A DNA stretch of 64,000 nt, taken from assembly GCF_036884655.1 (NCBI RefSeq), contig NC_088345.1, forward strand, positions 31,800,501-31,864,500. The letters run 5' to 3'. Below, piece after piece: positions 56,387-64,000 of the stretch. The position numbers were made by a program, and so were the translations under genes. Every line of letters starts with the position of its first letter. Positions within the stretch are counted from its first letter, which is position 1. This DNA comes from Musa acuminata AAA Group (taxonomy: Eukaryota > Streptophyta > Magnoliopsida > Zingiberales > Musaceae). The notes beneath the pieces are model-generated. The model saw only the letters and a list, made by a program, of their open reading frames with translations. It made no database searches and was not told the origin of the DNA.

Positions 56387-56950
56387 CTACATATTAAATC
56401 TTTCAAAGATATGATCAATATATCCTTTCTGAGATAATCCTAATAATCCTTGAGATCGATTCATGAATATCTCAATACCAATAACATAGGTTGCCTCATT
56501 CATATCAACCATCTTAAAGTTTTTATTGAGAAATATCTTAGTTTCGTGCAATAAACCAAGATCACTACTGGCAAGTAAAATATCATCCACATATAAGACC
56601 AATATAATAAACTTGCTCTCACTTACCTTCAGGTATATACACTGATCAATAGTGTTTTTCTTGAATCCGAAGGAAGTAATGATATTATGAAATTTTATAT
56701 ACCATTGTATGGAAGCTTGTTTAAGGCCATAAATAGATTTCTTAAGTTTATAAGCCCAATTTTCTTTTCCCTTTTCAATGAATCCTTCAGGCTGTTCCAT
56801 ATAGATTTCCTCATCTAGATCCCCATTCAAAAATGTTGTTTTCACGTCCATCTGATGCAATTCAAGATCATAATGAGCTACTAATGCCATGACGATTCTT
56901 AATGAGTCCTTTCTTGAAACTAAAGAAAAAGTCTCATTATAGTCGATGCC
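56387..56950 (-). pseudogene. Copia-3 reverse transcriptase
   Basis: 167 open codons at 56387-56890: LHQMDVKTTFLNGDL (first Asp), KKSIYGLKQASIQWY, LVLYVDDILLASSD (YVDD intact), MNEATYVIGIEIFMNRS and GLLGLSQKGYID. Catalytic residues are kept, but the upstream finger part (56890-57150) is readable only with stops. Confidence 0.9.
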
Positions 56951-57297
56951 TTCCTTCTAAGAAAAACTTTTGGCCACAAGTATGACTTTATATCGTTCGA
57001 TATTGCCCTTTGAGTCGCGTTTTGTCTTAAAGACCCATTTACAATCAACTCTTTTATAATCATTAGGCAATTCAATGAGATCTTAGACACTATTCTGAAC
57101 CATTGATTTTAACTCTTCTTTTATTACATCATACTATTTTTCAGAATCGTTACTTTCTGTGGCTTATGAAAATGATAAAGGGTCTCCTTTTATTCCTATA
57201 TCATAATCTGATTCTTGTGGATATACCACATAATCATCAGAAATGACATGTTTCCTTTTACTTTGAGATCTTCTCAAATCTGCCAATTGTGATTGTT

Positions 57298-58424
57298 CTA
57301 TAAGATCATCAGTGGCGACATCAGCATCAGTGGTGACATCAGCATCATGTGAGAGTTCTTCGATGTTATTTTGTTATCCACTCTCATTAATACTTTCATT
57401 GATTTGAGGAACAACAATTTCTCAAATAGGAGATGATATGGGAGAATTAACCTGAATCTCCTCGATATCAAAATTAATCCTTCGAGATTTTTCACTCCCA
57501 CTGATTTCACCATTTTCTAAAATTTTTTGCATTACCAGATTCTACTATTTTCATACTATGATTAGGACAATAAAATCTGTATCCCTTGGATTTTTTTGGA
57601 TAACAAATAAAATATCCTGAAATAGTTCTTGGATCCAATTTCTTTTTATGTGGATTGAATACTCTTATCTCTGTAGGACACCCCTAAATATGTAAATATC
57701 TTAGACTGAGCTTCCTACCAGTCCATAACTCAAATGGAGTCGATGAAACTGATTTACTAGGAACCCTGTTCAAGATGTACATAACTGTCCTAAGAACTTC
57801 ACCCCACATTGACTCAAGTATAGAGGAATAACTCATCATGCTCCTAACCATGTCCATCAGAGTATGATTTCGTCTTTCAGCAACACCGTTATGCTGTGAC
57901 ATACTTGGTAATGCATATTGAGCACAAATACCCCATTGTTCTAGGAATCTAGCAAAAGAGCCAATATTATGACCAGATCTATCATATCTGCCATAAAATT
58001 CACCACCTCTGTTAGATCTGACAATTTTAACTTTTTTATCTAATTGTCTCTCAACCTCATTTATGTATATTTTAAGAGTATCAACGGCTTAAGACTTTTC
58101 ATGTATTAAATAAATATAACCATATCTGGATAGATCATCTATAAATGTGATGAAATATTTTTCTCCACTAAAACAAGGAATATGGAGTGGTCTGCAGATA
58201 TCAGTATGAATAATCTCAAGGAGTTCTTTACTTCTTATGGCATTTTTTTTTATATGTTTAGTTTTCTTTCCCTCAATGCAATCTATACAAACATTAAAAT
58301 CAGTGAAGTCTAAATGTTCTAAAATATTATCTTTCACTAATATTTCAATTCTTTCATTGGACATATGCCCCAATCGTCTATGCCACATTATAGAAGATCT
58401 TTTATTATTGAAACTACGTTTCAA
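57298..58424 (-). pseudogene. Copia-3 pre-integrase, integrase
   Basis: 58089-58424 has IMWHRRLGHMSNERIEILV, a Cys pair, then IIHTDICRPLHIPCF and FITFIDDLSRYGYIYLI. 57684-57902 continues with MSQHNGVAERRNHTLMDMVR and ILNRVPSKSVSSTPFELW. 57298-57513 is an acidic spacer leading toward RT. Stops lie near 58090 and between 57515 and 57680. Confidence 0.88.
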
Positions 58425-58890
58425 TCCAACACTTGATTGAAGATCATTAATGTTTTCGCAAACTCAAGATCCAAATTAATTCTATACAAACCATCACATA
58501 GAATTCCAGAACCAACTTTTATTGAATCATAAAACATACTAAGTTTGCCACTACCAAAAGAAAGACAATATCCTAACTCATCAATTCTAGAAAGAGAAAC
58601 CAAATTTTTAGAAATTATAGGGACATAACATATGTCAACAAGATCCATCAAGTGACCCGTCTCTAAGTGTAGACGATAAGTTCCCATTGATATCACTTTC
58701 GCTTTAAGACAATTTCCCACAATGATGAATCTTTCATGTTCTTTTGGTTTCCAAATTGAAAGAAATCCCTGCATGTTATTTGTAACATGAGTTGAAGCAC
58801 TAGAATCAATCGACCAAGTGTTAGAAGGAACTTCTGTAATATTTGATTCGAAATATATAAAGGTCGAGTTAATACCTTTCTTTTCAAACT
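58421..58890 (-). pseudogene. Copia-3 protease
   Basis: The region near 58815 reads WSIDSSASTHVTN, a copia protease active site in which the Gly of the usual Asp-Ser-Gly is Ser. 58421-58774 follows with GTYRLHLETGHLMDLVDICY, typical of the copia protease barrel. Part lies in a second frame (58693-58887), so there is one frameshift. Confidence 0.83.
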
Positions 58891-59660
58891 AAGTCTTGCG
58901 TTTAATGCAATTCTTCTTCACATGTCCTTTCTTGCCACAAAAAAAGTACTTTACAATAAAGGCTTTCTTTTCATTAGTTCGTTTAACATTTCCAAACTCA
59001 ACAAGTTTCTTTGATTGATAATGCTTCAATTTTCTTTTCTTATTACCAGCTCCTTGAGTAGTAACCATGACTATATGAACTTTCCTGCTTTAATCTCAAT
59101 TCTTCCTGAACACACATGCTAGTCAACTCATTCAAGTCTCACTTATCCTTATTTGTATTGTAGTGAATCTTGAATGGGCCAAATTGAGAAAGAAGAGAAT
59201 TGAGAATAAATTGCACGAGGAAAGACTCATCAACATTCATGCCTAATGTTTTAAGTTTTGCAGCTTTGTCAGCCATATTGAGGATGTGATCTTGAATTCC
59301 TCGAGTACCATCATACTGAGCCGTAGTCAGTTCTTTCATTAATGTGCTAGCCAATGACTTATCAACAGATTTAAATATATCTTTAATAACCTTTAAATAT
59401 TCCTTTGTGCTAGTTGCAATCGATAATGAAGTCTTTATGTTATTTGTAATTGTCATTCTTATGAACATTAAACTAAGTCTATCAGATCTTTCCCAAGCCT
59501 TCATTTCATTAACTTGTTCTACGGTACTTTCATTAGTCAAGTCTGCAAGCTTTTCAATAAGTAATGCTAAATCAAGATCTAATATACCTAGTGTGAATTA
59601 CACATGCTCTAACTATTCTGAATAATTTGATCCAGATAGTACAAGGACACTAGATGCATA
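58880..59660 (-). pseudogene. gag: Copia-3 gag
   Basis: The N-terminal GSNYSE-stop-LEHV (about 59600-59640, a stop replacing the usual Trp) and ILDLDLALL are followed by 59139-59540 with WERSDRLSLMFIRMTI, LTTAQYDGTRGIQDHILNMA and NSLLSQFGPFKIHYNTNKD, a UBN2-type gag. The C-terminal zinc knuckle area (58890-59050) is degenerate. Confidence 0.85.
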
Positions 59661-60228
59661 AGAATATATATGCGGAAGTACCACTACAAAAAATATAGAA
59701 CAATATTAATGCTTTGAATTTGTCAAAAATTGATGAACTATTGATATCATCTGTATTACACCTTTGGGTGAAATATTAACATATCTAGTGTTCAATCAAG
59801 AATATTTATGGAGGACTGATACCATCCTTTTGGAATAGTATTGTTATCTTTGGGTATACAACCCTAAATTACAAGGATATCCAAAAATAGTATTATCCTA
59901 TCCCATCACATAATTATTTGAATTAGATTCTCCATTGAAATTATTTAAATCTCCTAATTATATGTGTCATTATGAATATTATTTCCTTAATATCATTTAG
60001 GACTAATTCCTTAATATTATTTTATAAGTCATTAGTCCAGGTCACTTTAATGGCTACAAGACTAATGCAATAATATAAAATACAATATAAAATGTCCTAT
60101 AAATGATAAAACTTTTGTTGTAATTCATATCACAAAAGTCTATAATCTTATGCTACTTTGGCAACTACTAATCAGATAAAACTTAGGGAGATGAATTATA
60201 AATAATATTCATCAATTTCTTTAATTTT
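59661..60228 (-). other. Copia-3 leader, inner part
   Basis: Non-coding AT-rich leader between gag and the tandem repeats. No open frame or recognised element. Confidence 0.6.
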
Positions 60229-60475
60229 TGCTAAGCAATTTAATAATAAAATAATCATAATAATTATTAAATATTAATGCTAAGCAATTCAATAATAAAT
60301 AATAATAATTATTATTATTAAATATTAATACTAAATAATTTAATAATAAATAACAATAAAAATTATTGAACATTAATGCTAAGCAATTCAATAATAAATA
60401 ATAATAATTATTATTAAATAGTAATGCTAAGTAATTTAATAATAAATAATAATAATTATTATTTAACATTAATTA
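60229..60475 (-). repeat. Tandem repeat of 48-51 bp in copia-3 leader
   Basis: Five units begin at 60229, 60278, 60329, 60377 and 60425, each with 'taatgctaagcaatt' then TAATAATAAATAATAATAATTATT-like sequence in short pieces. It gives a spurious repeat-protein frame on the minus strand. Each unit is itself partly self-complementary (aataatt/aattatt). Confidence 0.87.
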
Positions 60476-61013
60476 GTAAGAAAACTCATATGATAATAAT
60501 GATAACATATAAATCATGCCTTCATGTGAAAGGTAAATATTATTTCATAATTTCATATATATACATGTGAATAAGTAAATAAAATTCTAAAAATAATAAT
60601 TATTTTTTTTTAATTTTATTTACGACATATATAATCAATAATTTATATGAGAAAACTATAAAGTGAACCATAATTTATAGTTTTTTTTTAACAAAATTAA
60701 ATCCAATCAAATAATCAAAAATATAATCATGATTAAAATTAATCATAATTATAATAAATCATATTTATCAATTTTATAATTGAGAATATAAACTAAAATT
60801 TTCAATTTTGATAAAACCATAAATATTTGAAAAGACATAAATCGAAAATATGTGAATGGCAGAACTGTAATTTGGCAGAAATTAGACCGGAGGGTAAAAC
60901 CGTAAATATGTTGACAGCAAATAAACTAAAATTACGAAATTTACAAAGGGCAAAATTGTTATTTTATAAAACCCTAGACTCGAGGGCAAAACCGTAATTA
61001 TGCCAAAAAACCC

Positions 61014-61470
61014 CTAATCTGCCTTCGCCGCCGCTACCGGCAAGTGCGGCGCTGCCGTTGCTGCCTGCGGCGCGGCCGCCTGCAACCTGTACGCAGCTGC
61101 GGGCTGCCGCCTGTGCGTGGCTGCGGGCTGCCCCCTGTGCGCGGCTGCCGGGCTACCGCCTGTACGCGGTTGTCGGGCTGCCGCCGGTGCGCGGCCGTGC
61201 CTGTGCGCGGCTGCCAGCGGCAGTCCTAGCCTGCGCGCGGCCGCTGCCGCCACGACGCTGCCGCCATGACGCTGCCGCCGCGGGGCTGCCACTGCTCGCG
61301 CGCGGCCGCCGCATGGGCGCGGCCTTCCCGCGCGCACGGCCGCTGCCGGGGTTCTCTACCTGCATGCGGTCGGCCGTCGCATGGATGGGTTCTGTGATAC
61401 CCGTGTACGGGACGGGTTCTATGATGCGTACACTACCCGACGTAGTCGCAGATTCGTAGCGAGATCGACA
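61014..61470 (-). repeat. GC-rich block in copia-3 leader
   Basis: About 450 bp of very GC-rich sequence just inside the primer site, with imperfect units of about 27-30 bp ('gcgggctgccgcctgtgcg' and variants) at 61085-61220 and 'ccgccacgacgctgccgcc' repeats after. Frames on both strands are open for 100 or more codons but are Ala/Arg/Pro-rich on any frame, so I treat them as composition artefacts. Confidence 0.82.
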
Positions 61471-61568
61471 GTGACCATTGCTGCTTAGCAATTCTTGGAA
61501 GATAAAAGTAATTTTATGCATCGTAAATAAATTTACAGATCTAATGCATTTGATTTCAAAAACCTAAG

Positions 61569-61580
61569 CTCTGATACCAA
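61569..61580 (-). other. Copia-3 primer-binding site
   Basis: Minus strand TTGGTATCAGAGC a base or two from the LTR border at 61582; initiator-Met type. Confidence 0.88.
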
Positions 61581-61581
61581 A

Positions 61582-61911
61582 TGTAAGCATAAAATCTATA
61601 ATTATATCATATCAAAAAATACGAAAATAACTTTTACGTTAGAATCGAAATCAAATGCATAGATCTAATTATTATGATGCATACCTATTGATGCTATCTA
61701 TTTAGAGATCTCGAGATTGCTGCAAGCATCTTTCTCCTCTTTCCTATCTTTTCATCCCTCAACGGAGTGGAGAGGTGCGTATGTACGTATATACATGCTA
61801 ACATAACGTTCTCTTCTCATTGTTTTCTTTCATAATTTTACTATTCTAAAATCCTAACTAATACTTAGTTTATTTCTTAAACTACCCTTAATATTTCTTA
61901 AAATACCAACA
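61582..61911 (-). repeat. Copia-3/copia-4 shared or chimeric LTR
   Basis: 330 bp, read on the minus strand as TGTTGGTATTTTAAG...ATGCTTACA. The part up to about 61812 matches the copia-3 3' LTR ('gttagcatgtatatacgtac', 'gttgagggatgaaaag'). The last 100 bp (the U3 side) do not match the copia-3 3' LTR start TGTTAGATTTTATG. Primer site and copia-3 interior are on one side, purine tract (AAGGGGGAAGAAATGTCGAT, about 61925-61944) and copia-4 interior on the other. Confidence 0.8.
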
Positions 61912-63112
61912 CATTAATATCGACATTTCTTCCCCCTTAATGTATTGTTATATAATATCTATAACTTCTCTAAAATACTCAAACTTATCACCACTTGATC
62001 ATTAGAGTTACAATACTTGCATTGAATTTCACCTTCTTCAATTGTTTGTCTGATGAAGTGATGCTTCAATGCAATATGTCTTGTGCAATTGTGGTCGACC
62101 GAGTTCTTGGCCATTATTATTATTATTGATTTGTTATTACAAAAGATCTTCTTTCCTTCACTTTATTTTTCTCTAAGATCTTCAAGAATTTTTCTTAGTC
62201 AACTTAAGAAATAGCCACAGATGCTAAAACATATTCGCAGAGGATTATGCTTTTGATTGTTGGTTCTTTGAGCTCCAAAAATATATACTTGCATCAAAAG
62301 AAAGAAACATAACTAGAAGTACTTTTTCATATTATCCGTACATCCACCCCATTCATTATCACAAAATCCAATCAGCTTTAGATCTTCTTGCTTGTCAAAC
62401 TTGATTCCAAATCCTTTAGTGCCTTGTAAATATCTGAGAAGAATTTTTTTATAGCACCAAAATGAATATTACTAGAACTATTCATGAGTCTAGAAAGCAT
62501 GCTTATAGTAAACTATTCATGAATATGACTAGATCTTCTTTCTTTAGTTTTTCACCAAATAGTAATGGTGTTGTAATAGGATGATGATATTTAAACATAT
62601 TAAGCGTCATCAAAATCTTGTCCACATAATTCTTTTGAGAAAAAAAATACATTATTTTCCTCTTACTATATCTCAATGCCAATAAAGTATTTTAGCATTC
62701 CCATATCACTAATTTCATATTTATTCACCATATCATTTTTGAACTCTTCTATTATTTTTGTATTGTTTCCTATAAACACCAAATCAACATAGTGTGTAAC
62801 AATAATTGTTCTTAAACACTTTCCTATTTTAATGTATATACTTTTGCTTTTCATGAAGCCTTTCGTATTGAAGTAGCCATCAATCTCACTGTACTAACCA
62901 CGTGATGCTTGCTTTAATCCATATAATACTTTCTCTTCAACTTGTATATTTTACTTTATTAATCTTCAATAATAAAATCAGGTGCTTGCTCAACATAGAC
63001 CTCTTCTTTTAATTCTCCATTCAAAAAAATTGATTTCACATCAAGTTATACCATAACCATCCTTTGTGAGCAGCTAATGCAATCAAAATTCTAATAGTAT
63101 CAAGGTGAGCAA
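61912..63112 (-). pseudogene. Copia-4 reverse transcriptase and RNase H remnant
   Basis: 62666-62854 is an RT piece: VTHYVDLVFIGNN (YVDD with the last Asp changed to Leu) and NKYEISDMGMLKYFIGIEI. Toward 61990-62250 the RNase H tail is readable in pieces (HIALKHHFIRQTIEEGEIQ, IFCNNKSIIIIM, where the usual Asp of CDN is Asn). The RT finger part (about 62870-63060) is decayed. Cut at 63113 by an LTR. Confidence 0.82.
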
Positions 63113-64000
63113 TGTTAGGATCGAGAGCACTAAGAGGGGGGGGTGAATTAGTGCAGCGGAAATCTTACAGCAATTTAAAACCGAAAGGTGCGTTCGTTCA
63201 ATAAAATCTATTATGATGCAAAAGCCGATTCACAGTTTGTATTTAAGCGCAGTTTGCGTCTAAGCGCAGATTGCGTCTAAGAGCAGGTTACGTCTAAACG
63301 CAGTTTGCGTCTAAACGCAGTTTTACATCTAAACTCAGTTTTACGTCTGAACGCAGTTTTACGTCTGAACGCAGTTTTGCGTCTGAACGCAGTTTTACGT
63401 CTGAACGCAGTTTTGCGTCTGAACGCAGTTTTAGTCTAAACGTGGTTTTACGTCTAAACACAGTTTTGCGTCTAAACGCAGTTTTACGTCTAAACGCAGA
63501 AACTGAACTTTGAAAATCTTTTTGTGGATGTGCAGAAAGCAGTTCGCAGTTATGAATGGAATCAAAGCGTAAGCGTAAACTGCGATGTAAAGATCGTACG
63601 AAAACACCGATTTACGTCTCAATGCAGATTCGGAAAGATCTGAACTTAGAGAATCGTTCGTAAAAGCGCAGAGGGCAGTAGCTATGTAAGAGGTTTGCAG
63701 TAATGATAAAGTGCTAAAAAATAAACGCAAACCAGAGATTTAGAGTGGTTCGGTCAGTCTTGACCTACTCCACTTTTGGCTTCCTCCACCGATGAGGTTG
63801 CCGACGTCAACTAGAGGCCTTCCTTCAATAGGCGAAGGCCAACTGCCCTATTACAGTTTCTCTCCTTTTGACAGGCTCAGGAGACAACCTTTACAGATCC
63901 TTTCTCTCCTCTCTTTACAACTCAAGACTTTGAAGAACAGAAAGAGGAGAACTTTTGGACTTTACACAATTTTGAGCTCTTAGAATCACAGAAAAGATCA
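63113..64000 (-). repeat. Family A-like LTR, runs off the window
   Basis: Starts TGTTAGGATCGAGAGCACTAAG with the G8 run and 'gtgaattagtgcagcgg' of family A LTR ends. 'agagtggttcggtcagtct', 'cttccttcaataggcgaag' and 'gacaggctcaggagacaac' match 50390-50550. The first 600 bp differ by a minisatellite, so this is a subfamily. The rest lies beyond 64000. Confidence 0.83.
63240..63504. repeat. 17/18-bp minisatellite (CGTCTRAACGCAGTTTTA)
   Basis: About 15 units. CGTCT-type starts at 63257, 63274, 63291, 63308 (17 bp apart), then 63326, 63344, 63362, 63380, 63398, 63416 (18 bp), 63433, 63451, 63469, 63487. Degenerate outliers occur up to about 63630. On the minus strand the 18-bp units encode a six-residue repeat of the RLDVKL type. 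Confidence 0.93.

Larger units (their letters stand above)
54896..61911 (-). mobile_element. Copia-3: Ty1/copia retrotransposon, defective
   Basis: Minus strand: 5' LTR 61582-61911, primer site 61569-61580, leader to about 59660, gag, protease, integrase, RT, RNase H, purine tract near 55160-55170 and a truncated 3' LTR ending at 55159. Protein wording (HTDIC, FLNGDLDEEIYM, LASSDLG) is distinct from copia-1 and -2. Stops and shifts in every domain. No target duplication could be assigned because both ends are rearranged. Confidence 0.85.

Noticed and set aside
60221..60469. Repeat-protein frame on the minus strand (Leu/Asn/Tyr-rich)
   Set aside because: It is the translation of the 48-51-bp AT-rich tandem repeat; no start context or homologous protein feature.
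61014..61521. Long frames on both strands (107, 122 and 133 codons)
   Set aside because: Same reason: GC-rich imperfect repeats in the copia-3 leader give open frames in several phases at once.
63240..63504. CRISPR-like spacing of repeats
   Set aside because: Units are contiguous with no spacers, periods of 17/18 bp, and lie in a plant LTR; it is a minisatellite.

Overview
This window looks like plant nuclear DNA from a repeat-dense, gene-free region. Every recognisable protein is from an LTR retrotransposon (Ty1/copia or Ty3/gypsy) or a LINE. The primer-binding sites read TGGTATCAGAGC, the plant initiator-Met tRNA type. Background sequence is AT-rich. I see no supportable host gene, tRNA, rRNA or CRISPR array. 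The large nested elements suggest a monocot-like genome, possibly Zingiberales, but that taxonomic guess is weak.

Layout of the nest. Positions 299-47120 can be read as ONE old minus-strand retroelement (called 'family A' here: LTR reads TGTTGAATCT...CCTAACA, gag but no pol seen). It was opened five times by later insertions. (1) Copia-1, + strand, 509-9432, sits in its 3' LTR and itself carries a TRIM at 3143-3619. (2) A solo gypsy-type LTR, 11842-15069, sits in its interior. (3) Copia-2, - strand, 16554-39421, sits in its gag; copia-2 was in turn split by a gypsy element (17151-27184, in its 3' LTR) and by a non-coding LTR element (33541-37548, in its leader). (4) A second family A element, + strand, 40491-46969, sits in its 5' LTR. 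Most junctions carry 5-bp target duplications: attgt/attat, cgatc, gctcg, aaaat, gaaac/gaaat, atatg, atgac. Removing each insert restores continuous sequence that can be compared with a sister copy inside the window.

Right part. A degenerate LINE reverse transcriptase piece (about 47200-47880) is followed by about 1.5 kb of unrecognised AT-rich sequence. Then come a minus-strand copia integrase fragment (49640-50185), a third family A copy (50190-53817, truncated), and a 196-bp piece of copia-1-type LTR (53818-54013). Two 3' ends of a different copia (copia-3) face each other there as a large inverted repeat centred near 54890. The right-hand copia-3 copy extends on the minus strand to 61581, with a GC-rich leader, and ends in an LTR whose U3 differs from its own 3' LTR. 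A copia-4 RT/RNase H remnant (61912-63112) and a family A-like LTR carrying a 17/18-bp minisatellite (63113 to the window end) finish the window.

Function. None of the autonomous elements looks intact. Copia-1 has lost its protease, has stops in gag and integrase and a frameshift, but keeps a full RT-RNase H reading frame. Copia-2, copia-3 and the gypsy element carry stops, frameshifts and altered catalytic residues. Family A, the TRIM and the 33541-37548 element show no pol and would have needed proteins supplied by other elements.
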